A stretch of DNA of 64,000 nucleotides from Mucilaginibacter conchicola (GCF_003432115.1 NZ_QWDC01000001.1:1178001-1242000); one strand, 5' to 3'; positions 9,539 through 18,852 are shown, counted from the first letter of the stretch. A program made the numbers and translations. The notes: a model not told the origin generated them from the letters alone.

Positions 9539-12151
9539 ATGCAACATCATCTTATTCAACTTAATGCCCTGGGCACTCATCAGCTTACCACAGCCGGGGG
9601 CAAAGGCGCCAATTTAGGAGAGCTTTGTAAGATAGATGCCATTAATGTACCCGATGGCTTTTGTATAACCACAGAGGCTTTTAATAAAATAATTTCTGTA
9701 AACCCATCACTCTCCGCTTTACTCAACCGCTTATCAGATCTAAAAGCCGATGAGTATGAAAAGATCAGCAACATCAGTCAGAACGTCAGGCGCATTATCG
9801 AAGACGCGATTATTCCCGGAGATATCACCGCAGAGATAAAACAAACCCTGGCCAACTACGGAGAAGGTAATGCCTGGGCAGTACGTTCAAGTGCTACTGC
9901 TGAAGATCTGCCGGGAGCCTCATTTGCCGGCCAGCAGGATACCTTCTTGAACATCATCGGCACGGATGCTATCCTCAAACACATCAGTAAATGTTGGGCA
10001 TCGCTATTTACTGAACGGGCAGTGACCTATCGTATTCACAATAGATTGGGGCATGATAAAATAAGTTTGGCCGTAGTGGTGCAGCAGATGGTACTTTCGC
10101 AGGTTTCGGGCGTGATGTTTACTGCTGATCCGATAAACGGAAACCGAAAGATCATTTCAATAGATGCAACATTTGGCTTGGGAGAGGCCTTTGTATCGGG
10201 TTTGGTTATGGCTGATAATTACAAAGTGAATAATGGGATAATTATCGATAAAACCATCTCCACTAAAAAGATGGCTATTGTTGCTAAGGATGATGGCGGG
10301 ACCATTGAACAGGATGCTACAAGCGACCAGCAAACCCGCCACGCATTAACAGATGAGCAGATAGTTCAACTCGCTGATATAGGCAGAAAGGTTGAAAAAC
10401 ACTTTGGCACACCGCAGGATATTGAATGGTGCCTGGCCGATGATAAATTCTACATTGTACAAAGCCGACCTGTTACTACCCTGTTTCCCATCCCCGAGAA
10501 TAATGACGGTGTCGATCATGTTTATATTTCTGTAGGCCATCAGCAAATGATGACCGATGCCATAAAACCGTTGGGACTATCGTTGCACCAGATGATTGCC
10601 TCTATCCCCATGTATAAAGCCGCAGGAAGGTTGTTTGTAGATATATTGCCGCGCATTACATCTGCTGCAGGCCGTGCAGCCATGCTGGATGCTATGGAAC
10701 AACACGATCCGCTGATAAAAGATGCGCTGGTTAACCTGATAACACGCGGGGACATTGTAAAACCCGTGCAGGAAAATGCCATAGAACCAAGGCTGGCAAA
10801 AACAGATAGCGGCCTTTCTGCTCAAGAGATCGCTATCCACGCCGAAAACGGCCCGGCGATAGTCAATGAACTCATCAAACAAAACGAAGAATCGATAGCA
10901 GAATTAAAGCAGACCATAGAAGGAAGAACGGGGGTTGATCTGATAGATTTCATCCTGGCTGATACCGCTACCCTGAAAAGCAATTTACATAACCCCAAAG
11001 GTTCAAAAGCGATTATGGCAGGCATGAATGCAGCCCGGTGGCTTAACGAGAGTATGCAGCAATGGCTGGGGGAAAAGAACGTGGCCGACACACTTTCGCA
11101 ATCGGCACCCAATAATGTCACTGCCGAGATGGGCCTGGAACTATTGGATGTTGCGGATATGATACGCCCCTATCCTGCCATTGTTGCCTACCTGGAAAAT
11201 GCAGACGACTACTTTTTAAACGGGCTAACTGCAGTTGAGGGCGGCGCACAAACCGCCGAAGCTATCGGGGCATATCTTGATAAGTATGGCGTACGTTGCC
11301 CCGGCGAGATAGACATCACCCGGACACGATGGAGCGAAAAGCCATCTACCTTTATCCCGTTGATATTGAGCAGTGTTAAAAATTCGCCGCACGGGGCTGG
11401 TAAGCAAAAGTTTGAGCAAGGTATTTTGCAAGCGCGTAATAAGGAACAAGACCTGTTATCCAGATTAAAACAGCTTAAGGACGGCGAACAAAAAGCCGCC
11501 GATACTAAAATAGTAATTGATATACTGCGTGCTTTGGTGGGCTATCGCGAATACCCAAAATATGGCTTTATTAAACGTTATTGGGTGTACAAACAGGCAT
11601 TATTGAAAGAAGCCCAACGCCTGCAGCAGACCGGCATTATTGAAGACTCAGAGGATATCTACTACCTCACCTTTACCGAATTACGCGAACTGGTGAATAC
11701 AAACCAAGCGGATAAGGAGCTGATCAGTAAACGAAAAGAAGAATTTCAACTGCACGAAAAACTTACCCCGCCGCGGGTGATCACGTCTGACGGCGAAATA
11801 ATAACGGGCCATTACAAACGGGAGAACCTGCCTGCAAATGCATTGGCCGGTATAGCCGTATCTTCAGGAATAATTGAAGGGCGTGCACGCGTGCTATTTG
11901 ATGTGCAAGATGCCAAATTGGAAGAAGGAGATATACTCGTCACCAAGTTTACCGACCCGAGTTGGACGCCACTATTCGTTTCTATAAAAGGCCTGGTTAC
12001 CGAGGTTGGCGGCTTAATGACCCACGGCGCAGTTATAGCCCGCGAATATGGCCTGCCTGCAGTAGTAGGCGTTGAAAATGCCACCGGTATCATCCAAAAC
12101 GGTCAAATGATCCGCCTAAATGGTACCGATGGCTATATAGAGCTGCTTTAA
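9539..12151 (+). CDS. rph: Rifampicin phosphotransferase
   Basis: The 870-residue protein matches the RPH family in length and along its full sequence: an N-terminal ATP-grasp domain (GGKGANLGEL, WAVRSSATAEDLPGASFAGQ, DIEWCL…QSRP near residues 300-320), a large central rifampicin-binding domain (about 330-755, containing SAPNNVTAEMGLELLDVADM and DKYGVRCPGEIDITRTRW), and a C-terminal swivelling phosphohistidine domain with the catalytic His at about 829 (GGLMTHGAVIAREYGLPAVV). The known reaction transfers the beta phosphate of ATP to the C21 hydroxyl of rifamycins, giving AMP, phosphate and inactive drug. The central domain separates it from true PEP synthase. It stands alone with a leader of over 100 nt. 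Whether rifampicin is its natural substrate in this organism is unknown. Confidence 0.9.
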   Translation: MQHHLIQLNALGTHQLTTAGGKGANLGELCKIDAINVPDGFCITTEAFNKIISVNPSLSALLNRLSDLKADEYEKISNISQNVRRIIEDAIIPGDITAEIKQTLANYGEGNAWAVRSSATAEDLPGASFAGQQDTFLNIIGTDAILKHISKCWASLFTERAVTYRIHNRLGHDKISLAVVVQQMVLSQVSGVMFTADPINGNRKIISIDATFGLGEAFVSGLVMADNYKVNNGIIIDKTISTKKMAIVAKDDGGTIEQDATSDQQTRHALTDEQIVQLADIGRKVEKHFGTPQDIEWCLADDKFYIVQSRPVTTLFPIPENNDGVDHVYISVGHQQMMTDAIKPLGLSLHQMIASIPMYKAAGRLFVDILPRITSAAGRAAMLDAMEQHDPLIKDALVNLITRGDIVKPVQENAIEPRLAKTDSGLSAQEIAIHAENGPAIVNELIKQNEESIAELKQTIEGRTGVDLIDFILADTATLKSNLHNPKGSKAIMAGMNAARWLNESMQQWLGEKNVADTLSQSAPNNVTAEMGLELLDVADMIRPYPAIVAYLENADDYFLNGLTAVEGGAQTAEAIGAYLDKYGVRCPGEIDITRTRWSEKPSTFIPLILSSVKNSPHGAGKQKFEQGILQARNKEQDLLSRLKQLKDGEQKAADTKIVIDILRALVGYREYPKYGFIKRYWVYKQALLKEAQRLQQTGIIEDSEDIYYLTFTELRELVNTNQADKELISKRKEEFQLHEKLTPPRVITSDGEIITGHYKRENLPANALAGIAVSSGIIEGRARVLFDVQDAKLEEGDILVTKFTDPSWTPLFVSIKGLVTEVGGLMTHGAVIAREYGLPAVVGVENATGIIQNGQMIRLNGTDGYIELL

Positions 12152-12154
12152 GTT

Positions 12155-13528
12155 TTATCCTAAGGCTTTGTTAAGCGCTATGATAGAAGCTTTGAACTGA
12201 TCGCGCGGTACTACGAACTGGATGTTTACGCGGCCATAAGCTAAGCCTGCGGCCAGGATGTTTATCTCGTCGCGGGCAAGTGCGGCGGTACTTTTGGCAA
12301 GCAAGCCCGGCTGATCCATATTGGTACCCAGCAGGCACACCATTGAAACGGCTTGCTGCGATACACGCTCAAACTTGGCTTTCAGATCGGTGATGAGGCC
12401 TTCTTTAAAATCGTTTTCCCATATAACAATAGAAATGCTATTGGCACTGGTAGACTTGAAAGTATAACTCACCTGGTGCGCGGCAAATATCTCCATGATA
12501 ATTAAGTCGCTGCCCACGTTACCGGTCATCAGCGGGTCGTAAATATCAATCAGCAATTGTTTATCGGTACCGGTTATTACCTCTACCCTTTTCAATTGCG
12601 ATACATACTGGCGGGTGATGAGCGTGCCCGGGTGCGCCGGTTCAAACGTATTTTTTATACGCAGGTGTATGCCCGCCATCTCCAGCGGTTTAGCCGCTTT
12701 AGGGTGAATGGCTTCCATACCAACATCGGCCAGCTGGTCGGCAATATCGTAATTGGTGTTGCCCACCGGGTGCACATTATCAATGCCTACAATATTCGGG
12801 TCGGCGGTTGATAGGTGATATTCTTTGTGGATGATAGCCTCATCTGGTTTCAATATGGACGCTATTTTGCTGAAGGTAACTTCAGAGTATCCTCGATCAA
12901 ACTCGCGCATAATACCTTCGGTACCTTTGGCATAGCCGGTAACAATGCAGATACTGTTTGGCAGGTCTATTTTAGCAAAGGCATCCTGGATACGCTCATC
13001 AATAGTCATGGCTCGCGAGTCATCAAAGCCGGCCATATCAACCAAAACGGCATTTAAACTCTTGCTTTGCAAAATGGCTGCCAGCACCATGGCAGAATGT
13101 GTTTCACCGATGGAAGCGAGGATCTCGCGTGCGGCAAGCAATACCCCCTCATTTAAATAGCCCGAGGCCAGCATGGTTGAAGCGCTATCCAGGTAAATAA
13201 TAGCTTTGGCCATGTGCTGGTCTATCTTATCATTAGCTACGGCAACATCCAGCCCAAGCGGCGCGTAAACTTCGTTAAGGCGCTTCAGTTCAACCGACAC
13301 TTCGTTGAGTGCAGTGCGGTAATCTTCGCCTTTTGCAAAGCGGTGGTAAACGCCGGGTGCTTTGGTCTTTTTATTCTCCAGTAAAAAATTGGTAACGCCT
13401 GAAAAGGCTGATACAACCAGGATGCGGTTGTAAGGCGAATCGCCATAAAACACAATATTTTCTATTACATCACTCAGCGCACTCATTGATGTGCCGCCAA
13501 TTTTTTCAACTGTTAACCGGGTATTCAT
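12155..13528 (-). CDS. Aspartate kinase
   Basis: The start is set at 13528 because the protein then begins MNTRLTVEKIGGTSMS, carrying the kinase KxGGTS motif; the frame stays open further upstream but that extension is not conserved in kind. It is 457 residues long. The amino-acid kinase domain runs to about 300 and ACT-type regulatory repeats follow (HQVSYTFKSTSANSISIVI and the DQPGLLAKSTAALARDEINI region). It phosphorylates aspartate, the first step to lysine, threonine and methionine. The ACT repeats suggest feedback control by an end product. A perfect -7 box lies 5 nt upstream of the ATG. This is the monofunctional form, without a homoserine dehydrogenase fusion. Confidence 0.88.
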   Translation of the reverse strand: MNTRLTVEKIGGTSMSALSDVIENIVFYGDSPYNRILVVSAFSGVTNFLLENKKTKAPGVYHRFAKGEDYRTALNEVSVELKRLNEVYAPLGLDVAVANDKIDQHMAKAIIYLDSASTMLASGYLNEGVLLAAREILASIGETHSAMVLAAILQSKSLNAVLVDMAGFDDSRAMTIDERIQDAFAKIDLPNSICIVTGYAKGTEGIMREFDRGYSEVTFSKIASILKPDEAIIHKEYHLSTADPNIVGIDNVHPVGNTNYDIADQLADVGMEAIHPKAAKPLEMAGIHLRIKNTFEPAHPGTLITRQYVSQLKRVEVITGTDKQLLIDIYDPLMTGNVGSDLIIMEIFAAHQVSYTFKSTSANSISIVIWENDFKEGLITDLKAKFERVSQQAVSMVCLLGTNMDQPGLLAKSTAALARDEINILAAGLAYGRVNIQFVVPRDQFKASIIALNKALG

Positions 13529-13532
13529 GCCG

Positions 13533-13540
13533 CAAATGTA
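13533..13540 (-). promoter_or_regulatory. -7 box TACATTTG of the aspartate kinase gene
   Basis: Exact TAnnTTTG on the minus strand. Its last G is 5 nt before the only plausible start codon, so the mRNA is probably leaderless. The same spacing is seen at 3644-3656. Confidence 0.6.
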
Positions 13541-13685
13541 TAATATCAAACGAGAAATAAAATTTTTATACGTGCTGAATAATATCAGGCGCAGATAACA
13601 CAAGTATGAAGCCTTATTACAAAAACAGCCTATATGGCCTTAAAACAGCATTTTTGTGTCAAAATAATATCATATCAAAAAATAA

Positions 13686-13727
13686 CTACAAAACACGTAG
13701 ACATTATATATTTTTCATTTATATTTG
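13686..13727 (+). promoter_or_regulatory. Promoter of SAM-riboswitch transcript 1 (dyad + TATATTTG)
   Basis: An exact -7 box TATATTTG lies at 13720-13727. A dyad CTAC-N7-GTAG (13686-13700) lies where the -33 element would be and could be a repressor site. The stretch closely resembles the promoter at 23594-23633 in front of the second riboswitch. Confidence 0.6.
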
Positions 13728-13736
13728 CAGCGAAGT

Positions 13737-13914
13737 TCTTTTTAAGACTTATCCAGAAAGACCGAGGGAATGGCCCTTTGACGTCTTAGCAACCTCTGCC
13801 CCTGTTGGCGAAAGGTGCTAAATCCTGCTCCCCTTACACGGGAAGAAAGATAAGCTAAAGCAACGCTAAGTTGCCAAACCAAAACCGGTATCAACTGGTA
13901 AGTTTCTAAAAAGA
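13737..13914 (+). promoter_or_regulatory. SAM-I (S-box) riboswitch 1 with P1-complementary platform
   Basis: The aptamer core lies at 13747-13855: P1 CTTATC (13748-13753) pairs with GATAAG (13849-13854), and the classic S-box core GACCGAGGGAATGGCCC, CTTAGCAACC and AAGGTGCTAAATCC is intact. A downstream segment, CTGGTAAGTTTC… (13895-13914), is complementary to the 5' flank plus P1 5' strand (13737-13756) and could compete with P1. No intrinsic terminator follows, so control of translation is more likely than attenuation of transcription. It precedes a poly-Cys ORF and the SusC/SusD genes. Confidence 0.93.
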
Positions 13915-13943
13915 CAAACAGAAAACATTACCCTACTACAGCC

Positions 13944-14036
13944 ATGAAAACTGCTTTTACGCAAACTGTATCGTCTTTTTCAATTGCCCCTCTTTTAAGC
14001 CCACGAATGTGCGGCCAGTGTTGTTGCTGTTGTTAG
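13944..14036 (+). CDS. Poly-cysteine leader-like peptide (30 aa)
   Basis: ATG at 13944, 30 codons, TAG at 14034. The peptide starts MKTAFTQTVSSF and ends in MCGQCCCCC: six of the last eight codons are Cys, with five in a row just before the stop. I do not recognise the family. It sits between the SAM-I riboswitch and the SusC gene in the presumed transcript, 119 nt before the SusC start. Position and codon content fit a cysteine-sensing leader peptide in which low charged tRNA-Cys stalls the ribosome, but a metal- or thiol-binding microprotein is not excluded. A short inverted repeat (ATACCG…CGGTAT) follows at 14092-14116. Confidence 0.6.
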   Translation: MKTAFTQTVSSFSIAPLLSPRMCGQCCCCC

Positions 14037-14155
14037 TGCGGTAACACAAAACCATCCATTTAATTCACGTTTCATACTTCTTTAATACCGGTAACATTTC
14101 ACACGGTATAGGAGAATCGTATGCACTTTTTCAAAACTTATTTCACAGTAAAAAC

Positions 14156-17100
14156 ATGTCAAAAATTTACAAACTTTTGCTGGTTGCCCTGCTGCCGGTA
14201 ATTATTGTTCAACACCTCTCGGCCCAGTCGCTTAAGGTAAGCGGTGTGGTTACCGCCAAGGCCGATGGGCAGCCCTTGCCGGGCGTAAGTGTAGGTATAC
14301 AAGGCAGCACAAACGGTACCCAAACTGATATTCAGGGCCGTTTCAGCATCAATGCCAAAGTAAACGATGTGCTGCAGGTATCTTACCTGGGCTACACTAC
14401 ACAACGCATTACGGTTTCGCAAAGCGATGCTCCTTTGCAGATAGTGTTGGTTGAAGCACCTAACTCGCTTAATGAGGTTGTAGTAACCGCCTTAAACATC
14501 AATAAGGATAAAAAATCATTGGGCTATGCCGTGCAGGGCCTTAAATCTAAAGATATATCCGAAGCTAAAGAGACCAACCTGGTGAACGCCCTTGCCGGAA
14601 AAATAGCCGGTGTAAACGTTACCAACAGCCAGGGTGATATGGGTTCGGCCCGTATCGTTATCCGCGGGGAAACTTCTATCGCCACTAATAACCAACCCTT
14701 ATTTGTTATTGATGGTGTACTGGTAGATAATACACAGCAACTGGGCAGCGGCGGATCGCGCGATTTCCCTAACCCGCTATCAGATTTCAATGCTGAAGAT
14801 ATTGAATCGTTAACGGTACTTAAAGGGCCAAATGCGGCTGCTTTATACGGCTCGCGTGCGGCAGCGGGTGTTATCCTCATCAAAACAAAAACAGGTAAGG
14901 GCGCACAGGGACTTGGCATCACCATCAACTCAAACACAAGTTTTGCCACTTTAAAGGTATTTCCTGATTACCAGAACTCTTATGGCCAGGGCGCAAACGG
15001 ACAGTTCAGCTATAAAGACGGTAAAGGCGGCGGCCTTAATGACGGTGTTGACGAAAGCTGGGGCCCGCGCCTTGACGGCCGGTTGATACCGCAGTTTAAC
15101 TCAAATGGTGTAGCGGTTCCTTTTGTAGCCCATCCGAATAACGTACGCGACTTTTTTGAGACCGGCGTAACCCTTAATAATGGCGTTGCCCTTGCCGGTA
15201 GCAGCGAAAAATTTGACTATCGCATATCATACAACAACCTGCACCAAACAGGCGTAGTGCCTAACTCTTCGTTAGGCCGCAACTCGTTTGCATTAAACAC
15301 AACTTTCCGCCCTAACTCAAAACTTACAGTAACTACCATTGCCAACTATATTAAAGATGATGCAGGTAACCTTCCGGGTACCTATGGCAAACGCGCTACA
15401 AGCACCATGTTGCAGTTTACATGGTTTGGCCGCCAGGTTGATGTTAGTGCGTTGAAAAATTATAGAGATGCTGATGGCAACACCTTTAACTGGAACAACA
15501 GCTACTACAGCAACCCGTATTTTATTGCATATGAAAATACTGTTGGCCAATACAAGAATCACTTTTTGGGTAGCGTAGAGGTTAACTACAAGATCATTGA
15601 TGGCCTATCTGCCAATTTACGCAGCGGTACCGATTACTCTAACGACAGGCGCAAGATAAAAGTGGCGTACGGTACAAATGGTACACCGTTTGGTTCATAC
15701 GAGGAAGATGCCTATTACACCAACCAAACCAATACCGAAGGCAGGTTACAATACACCAAAAAACTAAGTCAGGATTTTTCGCTGGATGCATTGGTGGGTG
15801 GTAATATTGAGACCTTTACTGTAGAACAGAACGACCAGATAGCGCCGAAACTGGCGGTGGCCGGCTTGTACACGCTCAGCAACTCGCGCGATCCGCTGTT
15901 GTCTTCAAACATTTTCAGCAAGGCAAAAACTTACAGTTACTTCGCTTCGGCACAACTGGGTTACAAAAACTGGGCTTATGTTACCGTAACGGGTCGTAAC
16001 GACTGGTCGTCAACACTTCCTGCCGCCAGTTTATCTTATTTCTACCCGTCTTTTGCCGGTAGTTTGATCCTGTCTGATGCTTTGGATATTAAAAGCGATG
16101 TGCTGAGCTATCTGAAATTACGCGGCGGATGGTCAAAAGTAGGTAAACCAACCACTGCTTATCAATTAAGAAATACTTATGCTTTCCTGGCGCCGTTCAC
16201 CGGCTACCCGCAGCAACTGATCAACAATACAGATCTTAACCCTGCGCTGAAACCGGAAACCACTACCTCATCTGAGGCGGGTGTTGAAGCAGGCTTCCTG
16301 AATAACCGCCTGCGCCTTGATGTGAGCGTTTACAACACCAACAGTATAAACCAGATATTACCTGTGGCAGTTAGCCCTACCACCGGCTTTAACTACAAGC
16401 TTATTAACGGCGGTAACATCAACAATAAAGGTATAGAGGTACTCTTAGGTGTAACGCCAATAAAAACAAATGATTTTAACTGGGATGTTACCTTAAACTA
16501 CTCGCGTAACAAAAGCACGGTTTTATCGCTTTACAAAGAAGGCAACCTGCAAAGCTACATCTTAGGCAGCAACCGCACTGTTGATGTTGTAGCAGCACTT
16601 GGCCAGCCTTACGGAACGCTTTACGGTACATCTTACACGCGTGATGCACAAGGCCGTATCATTATAGGCGATAATGGTACGCCGGTTGTAAACAATACCA
16701 AAAAGGCACTCGGTAAATTTACGCCGGACTGGATGGGTAGCATCAACAACAGCTTCAGCTACAAAGGTATCAACCTGAGTGTACTGATAGATGCACGTTT
16801 CGGTGGCTCTATCTACTCAAACACTAACCGTACGGGTACTTATACAGGTGTACTGGCTTCTACCCTGCCAGGTCGCGGTGCCGAGAACGGTGGTATATCT
16901 TATTACTATGCCAACAACACCGGTACCAATGCCATACAAATATCTCCCGGCACGGCTGCACCCAACGGCGAAACAATTTATGATGATGGTAAAGTTTGGA
17001 ACGGCGTAAAAGCCGACGGCACGCAAAATTCAAAAATAGTATCGGCACAAACTTACTACAAGGGCTACACCAACGTTGATGAGGCATTTGTTTACAGCGC

Positions 17101-17341
17101 ATCGTTTATAAAACTGCGCGAGGTTAAACTGGGCTATACCCTGCCTGCAGCATGGGTTAAAGGCATTGGCTTGCAATCGGCAACTGTATCATTGGTAGGC
17201 CGTAACCTGCTCATCATCCACAAGAATGTACCAAACATCGATCCTGAGACAGCCTTTAACAGTGGCAACGCGCAGGGCCTCGAAGACCTTACCCTGCCTA
17301 CCGTGCGCAACCTTGGTTTTAACGTAAACCTTAAATTCTAA
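14156..17341 (+). CDS. SusC/RagA-family TonB-dependent outer membrane transporter
   Basis: The 1061-residue protein starts MSKIYKLLLVALLPVII and has a signal peptide ending near HLSAQS. It then has a carboxypeptidase-like regulatory domain (about 25-105; VSGVVTAKADGQPLPGVSV), the TonB plug (about 115-245; LNEVVVTALNIN, VLKGPNAAALYGSRAAAGVI) and a 22-strand beta barrel ending in aromatic LGFNVNLKF. It forms the channel of a SusCD importer with the SusD gene 5 nt downstream. No polysaccharide hydrolase is nearby, and the unit is transcribed through a SAM-I riboswitch, so a sulfur compound (methionine-containing peptide, sulfonate or similar) is the likely cargo by inference, not a glycan. Confidence 0.93.
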   Translation: MSKIYKLLLVALLPVIIVQHLSAQSLKVSGVVTAKADGQPLPGVSVGIQGSTNGTQTDIQGRFSINAKVNDVLQVSYLGYTTQRITVSQSDAPLQIVLVEAPNSLNEVVVTALNINKDKKSLGYAVQGLKSKDISEAKETNLVNALAGKIAGVNVTNSQGDMGSARIVIRGETSIATNNQPLFVIDGVLVDNTQQLGSGGSRDFPNPLSDFNAEDIESLTVLKGPNAAALYGSRAAAGVILIKTKTGKGAQGLGITINSNTSFATLKVFPDYQNSYGQGANGQFSYKDGKGGGLNDGVDESWGPRLDGRLIPQFNSNGVAVPFVAHPNNVRDFFETGVTLNNGVALAGSSEKFDYRISYNNLHQTGVVPNSSLGRNSFALNTTFRPNSKLTVTTIANYIKDDAGNLPGTYGKRATSTMLQFTWFGRQVDVSALKNYRDADGNTFNWNNSYYSNPYFIAYENTVGQYKNHFLGSVEVNYKIIDGLSANLRSGTDYSNDRRKIKVAYGTNGTPFGSYEEDAYYTNQTNTEGRLQYTKKLSQDFSLDALVGGNIETFTVEQNDQIAPKLAVAGLYTLSNSRDPLLSSNIFSKAKTYSYFASAQLGYKNWAYVTVTGRNDWSSTLPAASLSYFYPSFAGSLILSDALDIKSDVLSYLKLRGGWSKVGKPTTAYQLRNTYAFLAPFTGYPQQLINNTDLNPALKPETTTSSEAGVEAGFLNNRLRLDVSVYNTNSINQILPVAVSPTTGFNYKLINGGNINNKGIEVLLGVTPIKTNDFNWDVTLNYSRNKSTVLSLYKEGNLQSYILGSNRTVDVVAALGQPYGTLYGTSYTRDAQGRIIIGDNGTPVVNNTKKALGKFTPDWMGSINNSFSYKGINLSVLIDARFGGSIYSNTNRTGTYTGVLASTLPGRGAENGGISYYYANNTGTNAIQISPGTAAPNGETIYDDGKVWNGVKADGTQNSKIVSAQTYYKGYTNVDEAFVYSASFIKLREVKLGYTLPAAWVKGIGLQSATVSLVGRNLLIIHKNVPNIDPETAFNSGNAQGLEDLTLPTVRNLGFNVNLKF

Positions 17342-17346
17342 TAATC

Positions 17347-18792
17347 ATGAAATTCAAATATATTACCACCATCATCATATCGGGCACGTTGTTACTATCG
17401 GCAACATCGTGCAAAAAAACGCTGGAAGACATCAACAAAAACCCAAACGGCTCTGAAGCTGCACAGCCCGATTACTTATTAACCGGTGTATCAAAAGCCG
17501 TTGCAGATACTTACTGGGGTACAGCAAATAATATGGATGCCGGCCTGCTTTGGATCCAAAACTGGTCTAAGATACAATATACCGACCCTGACAGGTACAT
17601 CTACACCAGCACCTCATTTAACGAGCTTTGGAGCACAGGCTACAGCAAAGGTATAGTAAACCTTAACTCGCTTATTAAAATTGCAGATGCACAGGCAAAC
17701 CCAAACTACAAAGGTGTGGCCTTGGTGTTGCGCTCATGGATCTTCCAATTACTGGCAGATAATTATGGCGATGTACCGTACAGCCAGGCAGCAGATATTA
17801 AGCAATACCTTACCCCTGCTTATGATAAGCAGAAGGATGTTTACTACGGTATCCTTGATGATCTGAAATCGGCACAAACGTTTTTGAACGCATCAGGCCC
17901 GGCAATAACCGGCGATATTATTTACGGCAACAAAATATTGTCATGGAAAAAGTTTGCCAACTCGTTACGTTTACGCATAGCGCTAAGAATAGCCGACCGC
18001 GAACCAGAGAAAGCCAGGCAGGTAATTGCAGATATACAAGCCGAAGGAAGCGGTTACATCAGCAGCAATGCCGAAACGGCGCAGCTGGTTTATTCAACAT
18101 CGCCTAACCAAAACCCTATCAGCAATTTGTTTGATACCAGGGATGACTATCGCATTAGCAAAACCATTGTTGACAAGCTTTTTGCGCTGAATGATCCGCG
18201 CCTACCGGTATATGCCAGCAAAACAGCTGATGCCACACCGCAAACCTATGTGGGCCTGCCAAACGGTTTATTAGTGGGCGATGCCAGCGGCTATGGTTTT
18301 ACCAAAACATCAAAACCGGGTACTTACTTTTTAGCACCAACTGCACCTGCTGTGATTGTTAGCTATGCCGAGACCTTGTTTGACCAGGCCGAGGCTGCTC
18401 AGCGTACCCTTAGCACCGCCGGCACTGCGGCAGACCTTTACAAACAGGCGATTACCGCAGCGCTATCACAATATGGTATTGCAACCGCCGATATAAACAC
18501 CTATCTGGCGCAAAGCAGCGTAGCTTATGATGCAGCAAACTATCGTAAATCAATAGGCGAGCAAAAATGGATAGCACTGTTTGGCCAGGGGCTGGAATCA
18601 TTTGCCGAATGGCGCAGGTTAGATTACCCGCAATTAACCCCTGCCGTAGCAGGTACGCTTGGCGGTAAATTCCCGCTGCGCTTTATATACCCCGGTACCG
18701 AGCAATCACTTAACGGCGCAAGCTATAAGGCAGCCGTAGCCAGCCAGGGTGCCGATGCACTTACCACTAAACTGTGGTTTGATGTGAATTAA
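17347..18792 (+). CDS. SusD/RagB-family nutrient-binding outer membrane lipoprotein
   Basis: The 481-residue protein has a lipoprotein signal peptide with the lipobox LSATSC, giving Cys22 as the lipidation site. The mature part is all-alpha with TPR-like helices and resembles the SusD-like_2 branch (motifs LEDINKNPNG near the N terminus, ALFGQGLESFAEWRRLDYP near residue 415). It caps the SusC barrel and captures ligand at the cell surface. It lies 5 nt after SusC and ends in a strong terminator. This branch is often paired with peptide or small-molecule SusC proteins rather than glycan ones, which fits the S-box control. Confidence 0.92.
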   Translation: MKFKYITTIIISGTLLLSATSCKKTLEDINKNPNGSEAAQPDYLLTGVSKAVADTYWGTANNMDAGLLWIQNWSKIQYTDPDRYIYTSTSFNELWSTGYSKGIVNLNSLIKIADAQANPNYKGVALVLRSWIFQLLADNYGDVPYSQAADIKQYLTPAYDKQKDVYYGILDDLKSAQTFLNASGPAITGDIIYGNKILSWKKFANSLRLRIALRIADREPEKARQVIADIQAEGSGYISSNAETAQLVYSTSPNQNPISNLFDTRDDYRISKTIVDKLFALNDPRLPVYASKTADATPQTYVGLPNGLLVGDASGYGFTKTSKPGTYFLAPTAPAVIVSYAETLFDQAEAAQRTLSTAGTAADLYKQAITAALSQYGIATADINTYLAQSSVAYDAANYRKSIGEQKWIALFGQGLESFAEWRRLDYPQLTPAVAGTLGGKFPLRFIYPGTEQSLNGASYKAAVASQGADALTTKLWFDVN

Positions 18793-18810
18793 TTATCCTG
18801 ATTATATAAA

Positions 18811-18848
18811 AAAGAAACGGCCCCGGAAATTCCGGGGCCGTTTCTTTT
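18811..18848 (+). terminator. Rho-independent terminator after SusD gene
   Basis: A GC-rich hairpin GAAACGGCCCCGGAA / TTCCGGGGCCGTTTC with A- and T-rich flanks on both sides, so it can also end the converging sigma-factor gene. Confidence 0.9.
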
Positions 18849-18852
18849 ATGG

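Noticed and set aside
9420..9617. 65-codon ORF overlapping the start of rph
   Set aside because: Low-complexity translation in another frame from the conserved rph N terminus.
9539..12151. Phosphoenolpyruvate synthase as the identity of this gene
   Set aside because: N- and C-terminal domains are shared with PEP synthase, but the large central domain and overall match are those of rifampicin phosphotransferase.
13606..13821. 71-codon ORF
   Set aside because: It lies over the promoter and S-box aptamer, whose structure explains the sequence.
14121..14201. A 26-codon ORF with four Cys codons and a good GGAG ribosome site, overlapping the SusC start in another frame
   Set aside because: It runs into the SusC signal-peptide coding region, and its Cys codons come from the SusC frame sequence, so chance is likely. 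It could still take part in translational coupling.
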